A stretch of 64,000 nt of DNA from Burkholderiaceae bacterium (GTDB lineage: Bacteria > Pseudomonadota > Gammaproteobacteria > Burkholderiales > Burkholderiaceae_F), in assembly GCA_022843955.1 (NCBI GenBank), contig JALHMQ010000002.1:335997-399996 (forward strand), read 5' to 3'. Position numbers and translations under genes: made by a program. Under the pieces are notes generated by a model. That model worked only from the letters and a program-made list of their open reading frames with translations. It ran no database searches and was not told where the DNA came from. Positions 17,251 through 26,095 of this stretch are shown here, one piece after another (positions within the stretch are counted from its first letter, which is position 1; the number at the start of each line of letters is the position of its first letter).

Positions 17251-17885
17251 CGACGGCTCCCGGTGGGGGTCCTGCGGCTTGCAGCGTAGGGCGCAGACCG
17301 ACGTGATCGACGTGGCGCGGCGAACGTCCCAACATTCGTCCCGTGCGTCGAGCAGTCGCCGGACGCCGCCGCATCGACTTTGATCTGCAGCAAATCGAGC
17401 AGGCCCTGCAGCGCGGCGATGATCGATTGCGTTCGCACTGCAGCACGGTCGCCGGCGAAGTGCCGCGTCACCATGGTCACCTGCGGCGCGCCGTCAGGCG
17501 CCGTACGCGCAAAGCCAAGGCACACGGTGCCAACCGGCTTGGCGCGCGATCCGCCACCGGGCCCTGCGATGCCGGTGACCGACACCGCCAGCTGCGCGCC
17601 GCTGCGCGCCAGCGCACCGAGCGCCATCGCGCGCGCCACCGCCTCGCTCACCGCGCCATGCGCGGCGATGAGTGCGGCCGGCACATCGAGCAGTTGCTCC
17701 TTGGCCTGGTTGCTGTAGGTGATGAAGCCGCGCTCGAACCAGGCGCTCGACCCGGCCACCTGGGTGACGGCGTAACCGATGCCGCCCCCGGTGCATGACT
17801 CGGCGGTGGCCAGCGTGGCGCGCTGCGCCTGCAGTGCCACGCCCAGCTCGGCAGCCAGGCGGGCGATGAGCGCGGCCTCGTTCAT
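17247..17885 (-). CDS. pncC: Nicotinamide-nucleotide amidohydrolase (CinA C-terminal domain/PncC)
   Basis: 212 residues: a stand-alone CinA_C domain (about 1-165) with ATAESCTGGGIGY and VTGIAGPGGGS. PncC deamidates NMN to nicotinate mononucleotide in pyridine-nucleotide recycling. The last 45 residues (Arg/Ser/Thr rich) extend beyond the usual length and run to the start codon of the next gene, giving the ATGA overlap; this tail may have been created by loss of an earlier stop. The start is ATG 17885, directly beside the minisatellite between it and pgpA. Confidence 0.9.
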   Translation of the reverse strand: MNEAALIARLAAELGVALQAQRATLATAESCTGGGIGYAVTQVAGSSAWFERGFITYSNQAKEQLLDVPAALIAAHGAVSEAVARAMALGALARSGAQLAVSVTGIAGPGGGSRAKPVGTVCLGFARTAPDGAPQVTMVTRHFAGDRAAVRTQSIIAALQGLLDLLQIKVDAAASGDCSTHGTNVGTFAAPRRSRRSAPYAASRRTPTGSRR

Positions 17886-17988
17886 GCCGGCCTCATGTCG
17901 ATCTCATGCCGAACTGATGCCGGCCTGATGCCGACCTGATGCCGACCCTGATGCCGAACCTCATGCCGACCTCAGGCGACCTCATGCG
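17882..17988. repeat. 11-12 bp minisatellite between pgpA and pncC
   Basis: About nine imperfect copies of a unit such as TGATGCCGACC fill the whole gap from the pncC start codon to the pgpA stop codon. On the minus strand each unit reads AGG-N4/5-GGCATSAGG, so most units hold a GAGG-like Shine-Dalgarno and several hold ATG; the unit touching pncC supplies its own ribosome binding site (GAGGCCGGCATG). Confidence 0.85.
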
Positions 17989-18563
17989 GAGACCCGCGCC
18001 CACACGGCGAACAGCAGCAGCGTGTAGAAGGCCGCCATGAGGTCGTCGACCATCACGCCGAAGCCGTTGTTGATGCTCGCATCGAGCCAGCGGATCGGCG
18101 GCGGCTTGACGATGTCGAAGAAGCGGAACAGCACGAAGGCGATGGTGTGCTGCAGTCCGGGCAGCTCAGCGTTGTCGGGCAGCATCACCAGCACGATCCA
18201 GAACGCGACGATCTCGTCGATCACGATGTGACCCGAGTCGGAGCGGCCGAGCGCGGCACCGGTGCGCTGCGCCGACCAGGCACCGAAGTACAGCCCGGCG
18301 ATGATCAGCCCGAGCCAGGCGAGATCGGTGAGCACCGGATCGAGCAGCACGAACAGCGCCCAGGCGGCAAACGTGCCCCAGGTGCCGGGCGCAAAGCGCG
18401 GCAGGCCACTGCCGAAGCCCAGCGCGATGAAGTGCCACGGGTGGGCGAACAGGAAGCGCCGGTCGGGTCGCCGCGGCCCCGGCGCATCGAGCACCGCGGT
18501 CGCCGTCGCGGCTGGTGCAGCGGACGCGGCGTCGGGCGGCGGCGGCGGAACGGAGGCGCTCAT
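17982..18563 (-). CDS. pgpA: Phosphatidylglycerophosphatase A
   Basis: 193 residues. Removes the 3-prime phosphate of phosphatidylglycerophosphate at the inner membrane. Diagnostic blocks are FGSGLPRFAPGTWGT (about 50-64) and the acidic IDEIVAFW (about 114-121), followed by FRFFDIVKPPPIRW and VDDLMAAF. The first 30 residues are Pro/Ala-rich and look disordered. The start follows the thiL stop by 6 bases, the usual thiL-pgpA pairing. Confidence 0.94.
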   Translation of the reverse strand: MSASVPPPPPDAASAAPAATATAVLDAPGPRRPDRRFLFAHPWHFIALGFGSGLPRFAPGTWGTFAAWALFVLLDPVLTDLAWLGLIIAGLYFGAWSAQRTGAALGRSDSGHIVIDEIVAFWIVLVMLPDNAELPGLQHTIAFVLFRFFDIVKPPPIRWLDASINNGFGVMVDDLMAAFYTLLLFAVWARVSA

Positions 18564-18569
18564 CGAACA

Positions 18570-19565
18570 TCAGGGCGCCGGCGGCGGCGCGAAGTGATCG
18601 TAGGCGGCGAACGGCGTGGCGAGCGCACGGCCGTGCTCGTCGGTCACCTGCACGGCGTGGCCGTCGACCATGCTGCCGATGCGGCTCACTGCAACGCCGG
18701 CCTCGCGCGCGGCAGCGAGCACGCGCCGGCGTGCGGCCGGCGCGGCGGTGAACAGCAGCTCGTAGTCGTCGCCGCCGGCCAGCGCGCAGCGCTGCTGCGC
18801 CTCCACCGGCTGGCGCTGCAGCGCCGGCGAGCGCGGCACCGTGGACCAGCTGACCACGGCACCGACCTGCGAGCGCGCGCAGATGTGGGCGAGATCGCCG
18901 AGCAGGCCGTCGGACACGTCCATGCAGCTCGTGGCCACACCGCGCAGCGCGATGCCGAGCGCCACGCGCGGCTCAGGCCGATCGAGCCGCGCCTGCACCG
19001 CGGCCGCATCGACGAAATCGAGCGCGCAGGTGCCCGCGCGCATCGCCAGCGCGAGCGCGGCGTCGCCGAGCGCACCAGACACGTACAGATCGTCGCCACT
19101 GCGCGCGCCGGCGCGCGTGTGGGCGGCACCACGCGGCACCTCGCCCAGCGCGGTGATGCAGACGGTGAGCGGGCCGGGGCGTGTGTCGATCAGCGGCGCG
19201 CGGGTGGTGTCGCCGCCGGCCAGCGTGCAGCCGTGACGATCGGCCAGCGCCAGCAGCCCGCGCGAGAACGCCGCCAGCCAGTCGGCATCGGCCGCAGGCA
19301 GCGCCAGCGCCAGGAAGAAGCAGCGCGGCGTGCTGCCGGCGGCGGCGAGGTCGGACAGGTTCACCGCGAGCACCTTGTGGCCGAGCGCCTCGGGATCGGC
19401 GCCGCGGGCGAAGTGGCGGCCTTCGAGCAGCAGATCGGTGGTGACGGCCAGCTGGCGTTCGCCCAGATCGAGCAGCGCGCAGTCGTCACCAACGCCGGCG
19501 ACCACCAGCGAGCCCGCCGCCGGCGGGCGGGTGAAGTAGCGGGCGATGAGTTCGAACTCGTTCAT
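18570..19565 (-). CDS. thiL: Thiamine-monophosphate kinase
   Basis: 331 residues. Phosphorylates thiamine monophosphate to thiamine diphosphate. Motifs: GVGDDCALL (about 27-35), VTTDLLLEGRHF, VNLSDLAAAG, GGDTTRAP and MDVSDGLLGDL, all typical of the PurM-like fold, with metal-binding aspartates intact. ATG 19565 (MNEFELIARYF) matches the family start. Between nusB and pgpA in the leftward cluster. Confidence 0.95.
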   Translation of the reverse strand: MNEFELIARYFTRPPAAGSLVVAGVGDDCALLDLGERQLAVTTDLLLEGRHFARGADPEALGHKVLAVNLSDLAAAGSTPRCFFLALALPAADADWLAAFSRGLLALADRHGCTLAGGDTTRAPLIDTRPGPLTVCITALGEVPRGAAHTRAGARSGDDLYVSGALGDAALALAMRAGTCALDFVDAAAVQARLDRPEPRVALGIALRGVATSCMDVSDGLLGDLAHICARSQVGAVVSWSTVPRSPALQRQPVEAQQRCALAGGDDYELLFTAAPAARRRVLAAAREAGVAVSRIGSMVDGHAVQVTDEHGRALATPFAAYDHFAPPPAP

Positions 19566-19623
19566 TGCGGCAACCAAAGCAGGCGAGCCGCGGCGCACGC
19601 CGGACCGCGCCGCGCCGTCCCGG

Positions 19624-20151
19624 TCAGGCGGCGCCGCGCCCGGACTCGACCGGGCGCAGCTGCTGCGCCAGCTTGTCGAGCACGCCGTTGACGTAGCGGA
19701 AGCCGTCGGTGCCGCCGAAGCTCTTGGCCAGTTCGACCGCCTCGTTGATCACCACGCGGTACGGGATCTCGGCGCGGTGCTGCAGTTCGTAGGCGCCGAT
19801 CAGCAGGATGCCGTGCTCGATCGGCGACAGCTCATTCACCGGGCGGTCGAGAAACGGTGCGAAGCCGGCACGCAGCGCGTCGGCCTGCTCGATGCAGCCG
19901 TGCAGCACCTCGCGATAGTGCGGCATGTCGGTGCGCGACTCGATCTCGGCGAACTCGTCATGCTCCATCAGGTGGCCTTCGATCGAGGCGACGTCCTGGC
20001 CGCCGACGAGCCACTGGTACAGGCCCTGCAGCGCCGCCTCGCGCGCGCGGCGCCGGGCACTGCGCGGGTTGCCGGTGCGCGCGCCCTTGCCGGCCTTGTC
20101 GGTCGGTGCCGCCGGCGCATCGCCGGCGGACGGGGTGCGCTCGCCGGCCAC
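19624..20151 (-). CDS. nusB: Transcription antitermination factor NusB
   Basis: 175 residues from GTG 20151, which lies 2 bases after the ribH stop (TGA-GC-GTG). The NusB core begins at [17 protein letters not shown] and ends with [12 protein letters not shown]; the arginine-rich N-terminal helix binds boxA RNA with NusE. A Pro/Ala-rich extension of about 30 residues precedes the core. The start is uncertain because no ATG exists before the core; GTG 20151 is the first candidate after ribH. The ribH-nusB order is widespread in proteobacteria. Confidence 0.9.
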   Translation of the reverse strand: MAGERTPSAGDAPAAPTDKAGKGARTGNPRSARRRAREAALQGLYQWLVGGQDVASIEGHLMEHDEFAEIESRTDMPHYREVLHGCIEQADALRAGFAPFLDRPVNELSPIEHGILLIGAYELQHRAEIPYRVVINEAVELAKSFGGTDGFRYVNGVLDKLAQQLRPVESGRGAA

Positions 20152-20153
20152 GC

Positions 20154-20666
20154 TCAGACCTCGTCGTCGCGGCCGAGGGCGGCCTCGACATCGGCGACCT
20201 CGCCGGCCTCGTCGAGCGCCCACAACAGATTGGCCATTTCCACCGCGACACGCGCGGCGTCGCGGCCCTTGTCAGTCACCCGCGCACGCACCTGCTCGTC
20301 GGTATCGCAGGTGAGAATGGCGTTGGCGATCGGCACCCCGGTGTCGAGCGACACGCGGCGGATGCCGGCGGCCGATTCGTTGGAGACGACCTCGAAGTGA
20401 TAGGTCTCGCCGCGCACCACGGCGCCAATGGCGACCAGCGCATCGAAGTCTTCGGTGTGGGCCAGCTTGGCCAGGGCCAGCGGCACTTCGAGGGCGCCGG
20501 GCACGGTGACATGGGTGATGTCGTCCTCGTCGACCCCGAGGCTGACCAGTTCGGCAATGCAGGCGCTGGCCAGGGCGTGGCCGGCGTACTCGTTGAAACG
20601 CGCCTGGACGAGGCCGATACGCAGGCCTTCGCCGTCCAGATCGGGCGGGATGTAGTCGATGCTCAT
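20154..20666 (-). CDS. ribH: 6,7-dimethyl-8-ribityllumazine synthase
   Basis: 170 residues. Condenses the ribityl-pyrimidine with 3,4-dihydroxy-2-butanone 4-phosphate in the penultimate riboflavin step. Motifs [24 protein letters not shown] and [18 protein letters not shown] (catalytic histidine) are present. The C-terminus has an acidic extension after ANLLWALDE. It precedes nusB and follows the ribB gene by 80 bases. Confidence 0.96.
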   Translation of the reverse strand: MSIDYIPPDLDGEGLRIGLVQARFNEYAGHALASACIAELVSLGVDEDDITHVTVPGALEVPLALAKLAHTEDFDALVAIGAVVRGETYHFEVVSNESAAGIRRVSLDTGVPIANAILTCDTDEQVRARVTDKGRDAARVAVEMANLLWALDEAGEVADVEAALGRDDEV

Positions 20667-20746
20667 GGCGGCAGTGTACGCGGCAGGGCGCAGCGGGCGC
20701 CCCGCCGTCAGGCCACGTGCGGGCCGAGAAAGAAGGCCTGGCGCGA

Positions 20747-21913
20747 TCAGCCTTCGAGGTAGCCGGTGGCGTGCAGCCCGAAGCCCGCCATCGACGGCAT
20801 CTTGCGCGGCCGTGCCAGGAGCTTCATCTGGCCGACGTTGAGGTCGCGCAGCACCTGCGCGCCGATGCCGTAGGTGCGCAGATCCATTTTGGACGCGCGC
20901 GGCGGCGGCGCGCCGGGGCCGGCGGTGAACTCGCCCACGCGGTCGAGCAGCAGCTGCGCGCTCTCACCGCAGTTGAGCAGCACGATCACGCCGCAGCCGG
21001 CCTGCGCGATCGTGTTGAGCGCACGCGCGAAGGTCCAGGAGTGGCTGCTTGCATCGGTGTCGATCAGGTCGAGCAGCGAGGTCGGCTCGTGTACTCGCAC
21101 CAGCGTCTCGCGCTGCGGGTCGATCGTGCCGCGCACCAGCGCCAGGTGGGCGCTGCCGCTGGGCTTGTCGCGGTAGGCCACCAGTTCGAACGGACCGGCG
21201 GCGGTCTGCACGCTGCGGCTGCCCACCCGCTCGATCATCGACTCGTTGGCGGCGCGGTAGTGGATCAGGTCGGCGATGGTGCCGATCTTCAGGTGGTGCT
21301 GGCGCGCGAACGGAACCAGATCAGGCAGCCGCGCCATGGTGCCGTCGTCGTTCATGATCTCGCAGATGACGGCGGCGGGGTTCAGCCCCGCCAGTTGCGT
21401 GAGGTCGCAGCCGGCCTCGGTGTGACCGGCACGCATCAGCACGCCGCCAGGCTGCGCTACCACCGGGAACACATGGCCCGGCTGCACGATGTCGGCCTCG
21501 CGCGCATCGGGCCGGGTGGCGATCTGGACCGTGCGCGCGCGGTCGGCGGCGGAGATACCGGTGGTCACGCCTTCGGCCGCCTCGATCGAGACGGTGAAAT
21601 TGGTGTGGTGCACGGTGCCGTTGGCGCGCGTCATCGGCAGCAGGTTCAGGCGATCGGCCTGGGCCTGCGTGATCGTCAGGCAGACGAGGCCGCGCGCATG
21701 TTTGGCCATGAAGTTGATCTTCTCGGCAGAGACGAAGTCGGCGGCGAACAGCAGGTCGCCCTCGTTCTCGCGGTCTTCATCGTCCACCAGCACGACGATG
21801 TTGCCGCGCCGGATCTCCTCGATGATCTCGGCGGTGGTGGCGAGCTCGGCGGCGAGCGGTGCGTTCGTTGCCGGCTTGGCGGCAAGGATGGAAGCGGGCA
21901 CGGCAGACAGCAT
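20747..21913 (-). CDS. ribB: 3,4-dihydroxy-2-butanone-4-phosphate synthase with degenerate GTP cyclohydrolase II-like domain
   Basis: 388 residues. The N-terminal RibB domain (about 20-225) is complete: [30 protein letters not shown], the catalytic GHTEAGCDL and [13 protein letters not shown]. The C-terminal part (about 240-388) is recognisably GCH2-like at the end ([20 protein letters not shown]) but has lost the three zinc cysteines: the region that should read like C-x10-C-x-C is [18 protein letters not shown]. So this is very likely a RibB enzyme with an inactive second domain, of the kind described as RibBX, not a bifunctional RibBA. A working RibA should be encoded elsewhere. No FMN riboswitch was seen upstream. 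Confidence 0.92.
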   Translation of the reverse strand: MLSAVPASILAAKPATNAPLAAELATTAEIIEEIRRGNIVVLVDDEDRENEGDLLFAADFVSAEKINFMAKHARGLVCLTITQAQADRLNLLPMTRANGTVHHTNFTVSIEAAEGVTTGISAADRARTVQIATRPDAREADIVQPGHVFPVVAQPGGVLMRAGHTEAGCDLTQLAGLNPAAVICEIMNDDGTMARLPDLVPFARQHHLKIGTIADLIHYRAANESMIERVGSRSVQTAAGPFELVAYRDKPSGSAHLALVRGTIDPQRETLVRVHEPTSLLDLIDTDASSHSWTFARALNTIAQAGCGVIVLLNCGESAQLLLDRVGEFTAGPGAPPPRASKMDLRTYGIGAQVLRDLNVGQMKLLARPRKMPSMAGFGLHATGYLEG

Positions 21914-22084
21914 GGGGACCTCGGTGTCGCGCAGGGCGACGGCAGCGATGGACGCCGAAGTCTACGCGCCGCCTTTCGTCATCACCGCACTCAATCGCCC
22001 GCGGGAAGTGGGGCCTTGATCACGGGCAGGCCGGGGCGACTCGGATGGCTGGCCGGGCGCACGTACTGCAGCCGAAAGCGCGCC

Positions 22085-23194
22085 TCAGCTGCCGAAGATC
22101 GGCGGCGTGTCCTTGGGCAAGGCGCGCAGGTACTGCACCGGGCCGTGCACGCGGCCATCGAGCGCGGCCGCGGCGTGCCAGCCCCAGCGCGGGTTGTAGA
22201 GAAAGCCGCGGGCAAGCGCCACCATGTCGGCCTGCCCACTGGCGACGATGGCTTCGGCCTGGTGCGGCTCGGTGATGAGGCCGACCGCCATCGTTGCGAG
22301 GCCGGTGGCCTCCTTCAGCGCCTGCGCCAGATTCACCTGGTAGCCCGGCCCGAGCGGGATCTGCTGCTGCAGCGAGATGCCGGCACTGGAGACATCGATC
22401 CAGTCGCAACCACGCGCCTTGAGCTGCTGCGCCAGCGCGAGGGTCTGCGCCAGCGTCCAGCTCTCCGCGGGCGCGCAGTGCTCCAGCCAGTCGGTGGCCG
22501 ACACCCTCACACCAACCGGCAGATGAGCCGGAAAGGCGGCGCGCACCGCCTCGAACACCTCTAGCGGAAAGCGCGTGCGGCCCTCGAACGAGCCGCCGTA
22601 GGCATCGCTGCGGTGATTGGAGACCGGCGACAGGAACTGATGCAGCAGGTAGCCGTGCGCCATGTGCACCTCGACTGCGTCGAAGCCCAGGCGGGCAGCG
22701 CGGCGCGCGGCCTGCGCGAATGCGTCGCGCAGTTGCTCGAGCCCCGCTGCGTCGAGCGCAGAGGGCTCGACGTCGCCCGGCTTGAAAAGCACGGTGGACG
22801 GTGCCTCAGGGGTCCAGCCACCTTCATGCGCGCGCAGCTGCGGACCGCTGTCCCACGGCGCGCGGCTGGAGGCCTTGCGGCCGGCGTGCGCGAGCTGGAG
22901 CGCCAGCTTGACCGGCGACACGCGGCGGATCATCTGCACCACGGCGCCGAGCGCGGCCTCGTTGTCGTCGCTGTACAGGCCGAGATCGCCGGGCGTGATG
23001 CGGCCGGCCGGTGTCACCGACGTGGCCTCCACGCACAGCAGGGCCGCGCCCGAATTCGCCAGCGCGCCCAGGTGCGCGTGATGCCAGGGCTGCGCGTTGC
23101 CGTCGACCGCCGAGTACATGCACATCGGCGCGACCATGATGCGGTTGGCAAGGGTGAGGTCACGCAGGGTGAGCGGCTGGAACAGGGCAGGCAT
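22085..23194 (-). CDS. NADH:flavin oxidoreductase, old yellow enzyme family (YqjM/NamA-like)
   Basis: 369 residues, FMN-dependent TIM barrel. The active-site cysteine lies in MVAPMCMYSA near the start (YqjM-type), and the histidine pair and substrate loop in VEVHMAHGYLLHQFLSP with HRSDAYGGSFEGR are intact. These enzymes reduce activated C=C bonds with NADPH or NADH. ATG 23194 (MPALFQPLTLRDL) matches the family N-terminus. Its place inside the rib cluster is a plausible cofactor link. Confidence 0.93.
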   Translation of the reverse strand: MPALFQPLTLRDLTLANRIMVAPMCMYSAVDGNAQPWHHAHLGALANSGAALLCVEATSVTPAGRITPGDLGLYSDDNEAALGAVVQMIRRVSPVKLALQLAHAGRKASSRAPWDSGPQLRAHEGGWTPEAPSTVLFKPGDVEPSALDAAGLEQLRDAFAQAARRAARLGFDAVEVHMAHGYLLHQFLSPVSNHRSDAYGGSFEGRTRFPLEVFEAVRAAFPAHLPVGVRVSATDWLEHCAPAESWTLAQTLALAQQLKARGCDWIDVSSAGISLQQQIPLGPGYQVNLAQALKEATGLATMAVGLITEPHQAEAIVASGQADMVALARGFLYNPRWGWHAAAALDGRVHGPVQYLRALPKDTPPIFGS

Positions 23195-23244
23195 GGGTCG
23201 CTTTGAGAGGGTGGAGACGGGCGGGGCGAGGTGGTGGCGCAGCG

Positions 23245-23955
23245 CTACAGATGGGCGGCGTAGATGCTGAGGTTCCACAGGTTGTGCGCGATGATCGGCA
23301 GCAGCAACGAGCCGGTGCGCGCGCGCAGCCACAGGTACAGCAGTGCGGCGGGCAGCACCAGCAAGACACCCAGCGACAGGCCATGCAGGGCGAGGAACGC
23401 GCAGGTGACCGCCAGCCCGCCGTAGCCGATGCGTGCGCCCACCACGTCCACCTTGGCACGGCGCGGGGCGACGGCGCGATCGGCCATCGCCAGCAGCACG
23501 CCGCGGAACAGTGTCTCTTCGACCAGGCCCGGCAGCGTGGCCTGGTACAGCCAGGTTTCCAGCGGCACGCCCGGCAGGCGAAACGTGCTCAGGCTCATCG
23601 ATGCGTAGTTGATGCCGAGCGTGGCGACGATGAGGCCAACGGCGATCGGCACCGAACCGGGGGCCTGCCTCAAAGTGACGCCGGCGTCGCGCCAGTCGAG
23701 CAGGCCCCGCCGAACCAGCAGGGTGGCAATCAGCAGCACGCCCGCCAGGCCGAGCAGCGACCCACTCCAATCCCACAGGTCGCCGATCACGCGCTCGCCC
23801 GGCACCAGCGAAGGCAGCAGCCGCAGCCCGAGAAACAGCGCCAGCGTGGCCACCGCAGCAACCGCCCAGCCACGGCGCTCCGCGTCCGCCCCGGTGACCA
23901 GCAGCAGCAGGCCGATGAAGGCCAGCGCCACCCAGGGCGACGCATCCAACAGCAT
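23245..23955 (-). CDS. CPBP family intramembrane metalloprotease
   Basis: 236 residues with seven to eight membrane helices. The motifs of the CAAX protease and bacteriocin-processing (CPBP/Abi) family are visible: EETLFRGVLL (about 146-155), FLALHGLS and the C-terminal IIAHNLWN. These glutamates and histidines would hold zinc within the membrane. The substrate is unknown. Embedded in the rib cluster with a 3-base gap to ribE. Confidence 0.85.
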   Translation of the reverse strand: MLLDASPWVALAFIGLLLLVTGADAERRGWAVAAVATLALFLGLRLLPSLVPGERVIGDLWDWSGSLLGLAGVLLIATLLVRRGLLDWRDAGVTLRQAPGSVPIAVGLIVATLGINYASMSLSTFRLPGVPLETWLYQATLPGLVEETLFRGVLLAMADRAVAPRRAKVDVVGARIGYGGLAVTCAFLALHGLSLGVLLVLPAALLYLWLRARTGSLLLPIIAHNLWNLSIYAAHL

Positions 23956-23958
23956 CGA

Positions 23959-24570
23959 TCAGTCGCGCGGCGCCGACTGCATGCGCTCGACGTAGCGGGC
24001 GATCAGGTCAATCTCGAGATTGACTCGCGCGCCGGCGCACAGATTGCGCAGCGTGGTCACCGCATGGGTGTGCGGGATGATGTTGAGGGAGAAGTCGCAA
24101 CCGTTGGCCACGTCATCGACACGATTGACCGTGAGGCTCACGCCGTCGACCGTGATCGAGCCCTTGTAGGCGAGGTACTTGCCCAGTGCGCGCGGCGCAC
24201 GCACCACCAGTTCCCACGACTCGGCCACCGGCACCATCTTCTGCACAATGCCGATGCCGTCGACGTGACCCGAGACCAGATGGCCGCCGAGCTTGTCGCC
24301 CAGGCGCATCGAGGTCTCGACGTTGACCTCGCCCGGCGCGGCGAGACCGGCGGTCTTTGACAGGCTCTCGCCAGAGACGTCGACGCTGAAGCGGCTGCCA
24401 TCCACCCGCGTGGCGGTCATGCAGGCGCCGTTCAACGCAATGCTGTCGCCGACCTCGGCGGCAAAACCCGGCACGCCCTGCGCGTTGACGGTGAGCCGCA
24501 CACCGCCGTCGACACCGAGTGGCTCCACCTGCTCGATCCGCGCCACGCCCTGCACCAGTCCGGTAAACAT
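23959..24570 (-). CDS. ribE: Riboflavin synthase, alpha subunit
   Basis: 203 residues: two tandem lumazine-binding domains. Dismutates two 6,7-dimethyl-8-ribityllumazine molecules to riboflavin. The N-terminus MFTGLVQGVA, the first-repeat NGACMT and GHLVSGHVDG, and the second-repeat VDGVSLTVN are typical. A run of GAGAGAGCGAGG precedes the ATG. 14 bases after ribD. Confidence 0.96.
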   Translation of the reverse strand: MFTGLVQGVARIEQVEPLGVDGGVRLTVNAQGVPGFAAEVGDSIALNGACMTATRVDGSRFSVDVSGESLSKTAGLAAPGEVNVETSMRLGDKLGGHLVSGHVDGIGIVQKMVPVAESWELVVRAPRALGKYLAYKGSITVDGVSLTVNRVDDVANGCDFSLNIIPHTHAVTTLRNLCAGARVNLEIDLIARYVERMQSAPRD

Positions 24571-24584
24571 GTCCTCGCTCTCTC

Positions 24585-25676
24585 TCAGTTCAATCGCGCC
24601 AGGATGCGCACTTCTTCGCCGACCTGCGTCACCTCGCGAAACGCCAGCCGCCGCGCCTGGGTCAGGTCTTCCAGCGCCGGCAGATGCACCATGCCTTGCG
24701 CCTGCCCGACCAGCATCGGCGCGAGATAGACCAGCAGTTCGTCGACGATGCCTTCGCGCACCAGCGAGCCGTTGAGCTTGAAGCCGGCTTCCACATGCAG
24801 TTCGTTGATGCCGCGCCGACCCAGTTCTCGGATCAGTGACGGCAGGTCGACCTTGCCGTCGGCATTGGGCAGTTCGAGCACCTGCGCATTGACCTCGGCC
24901 AGCCGGGCGCAGCGGTCGCTGTCGGCGAAGGCGCAGGCCACCAGCACCGGCGAGCCGTCAAAGAAGCGCGCACCCGGGTCAGCCTCCAGTCGGCTGTCGA
25001 CCAGCACCTTGATCGGCTGGCGCGGCGTGGACACCAGCCGCACATTCAGTTGCGGGTTATCGACCTGCAGCGTGCCGATGCCGGTCAGCACGGCGCAGGC
25101 GCGCGCGCGCCACGCATGACCGTCGGCACGCGCGGCATCCGAGGTGATCCACTGCGACACGCCATTGTCGAGCGCGGTCTTGCCGTCGAGACTGGCGGCG
25201 ATCTTCAGCCGCACCCATGGCCGGCCGCGGTTCATGCGCGAGAAGAAGCCGACGTTGATCTCGGCTGCTTCGGCGGCCAGCAGGCCGCAGCGCACGTCCA
25301 GGCCATTGCTGCGAAGCATTTCCAGGCCGCGCCCGGCCACCAGCGGGTTGGGATCCTCGACCGCGGCGATCACGCGCGTCAGGCGCGCCTCGATCAGCGC
25401 GGTCGCACACGGCGGCGTGCGGCCGAAGTGCGAGCACGGCTCGAGCGTCACGTAGGCGGTGGCGCCATGCAGGTCGTGGCCGTTTCGACGCGCATCGAGC
25501 AGCGCCTCGACCTCGGCATGATTCGAACCAGGCGCCTGCGTGAAGCCTTCGCCCAACACCCGGCCGTCACGCACGATCACGCAGCCGACGCGGGGATTGG
25601 GCGTGGCGATGTACATCGCGCGCTCAGCCAGACCGAGCGCGCGCCGCATGAACTGGTGATCGTCTGGCGTGTACAC
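24585..25676 (-). CDS. ribD: Bifunctional diaminohydroxyphosphoribosylaminopyrimidine deaminase/reductase
   Basis: 363 residues from GTG 25676 (VYTPDDHQFMRRAL), which fits the family; ATG 25649 would remove the first helix. The deaminase domain (about 1-150) has zinc ligands in NHAEVEALL and PCSHFGRTPPC. The reductase domain (about 150-363) has KIAASLDGKTAL, VSQWITSDAAR and the late GGxx-like region LHVEAGFKLNGSL. It carries out the second and third steps of riboflavin synthesis. First gene of the cluster, with its start only 15 bases from a palindromic element, so its promoter must lie in or beyond the element. The open frame upstream of 25676 is read-through of repeats. Confidence 0.95.
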   Translation of the reverse strand: MYTPDDHQFMRRALGLAERAMYIATPNPRVGCVIVRDGRVLGEGFTQAPGSNHAEVEALLDARRNGHDLHGATAYVTLEPCSHFGRTPPCATALIEARLTRVIAAVEDPNPLVAGRGLEMLRSNGLDVRCGLLAAEAAEINVGFFSRMNRGRPWVRLKIAASLDGKTALDNGVSQWITSDAARADGHAWRARACAVLTGIGTLQVDNPQLNVRLVSTPRQPIKVLVDSRLEADPGARFFDGSPVLVACAFADSDRCARLAEVNAQVLELPNADGKVDLPSLIRELGRRGINELHVEAGFKLNGSLVREGIVDELLVYLAPMLVGQAQGMVHLPALEDLTQARRLAFREVTQVGEEVRILARLN

Positions 25677-25690
25677 CCGGCGATGGTAGC

Positions 25691-26079
25691 GCTTTGCGTG
25701 TACGCGAGCCTGCGGCTCGCACGTGCACGCAAAGCGGAATAGTTTGTTCGGCAGGGCCGGCGGAGCCGGACCCTGCCGAAATGGGTCGCGGCTGCACGTT
25801 GTTCCGCTCGCGACGGTGGGCGTGCGCTGCGAGGCTGCGCCGCTTGGCGCGTTGCGGGTTGTCACTTGGCGGTCACACGCGACAGCGATGCGGACGCAAC
25901 CAGCCTGCCGAGCGAGTCGACCGAGTCGAGCGCGGACACGCACGTCGCCCGCTCACGACGGTGGCCGCGCGTTGCAGTTGTTGAAGGGCGAAGCTCGCGG
26001 CCGCTCCGGAGCGCAGCCCTCTGACTAGTCGCTTTGCGTGCACGTGCGATGGGCAAAGCCCATCGCGTACACGCAAAGC
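25691..26079. repeat. Inverted pair of palindromic elements (copies 2 and 3) filling the ribD upstream gap
   Basis: Copy 2 (25691-25735, plus) and copy 3 (26031-26079, inverted) share outer arms GCTTTGCGTG/CACGCAAAGC and the asymmetric arms GTGTACGCGA and TCGCACGTGCAC, with different but self-paired tips (GCC-TGC-GGC against TGGGC-TTT-GCCCA). A second near-perfect stem lies at 25749-25780 (TCGGCAGGG arms), equivalent in place to hairpin B. On the minus strand copy 3 is followed by CTCCGGAGCGGCCGCGAG, close to the B core of copy 1. The 295 bases between hold no coding frame. The layout resembles a MITE with terminal inverted repeats. Confidence 0.85.
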
Positions 26080-26095
26080 GCTCCACGCACTGCGC

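Noticed and set aside
21914-22084. FMN riboswitch upstream of ribB or ribD
   Set aside because: The conserved RFN words were not found in this gap or in 25677-26095.
20717-22564. 615-codon plus-strand open frame across ribH/ribB and the flavoenzyme gene
   Set aside because: Antisense shadow of two clearly identified genes.
25677-25943. N-terminal extension of RibD
   Set aside because: The upstream frame is read-through of the palindromic element and has no family similarity.
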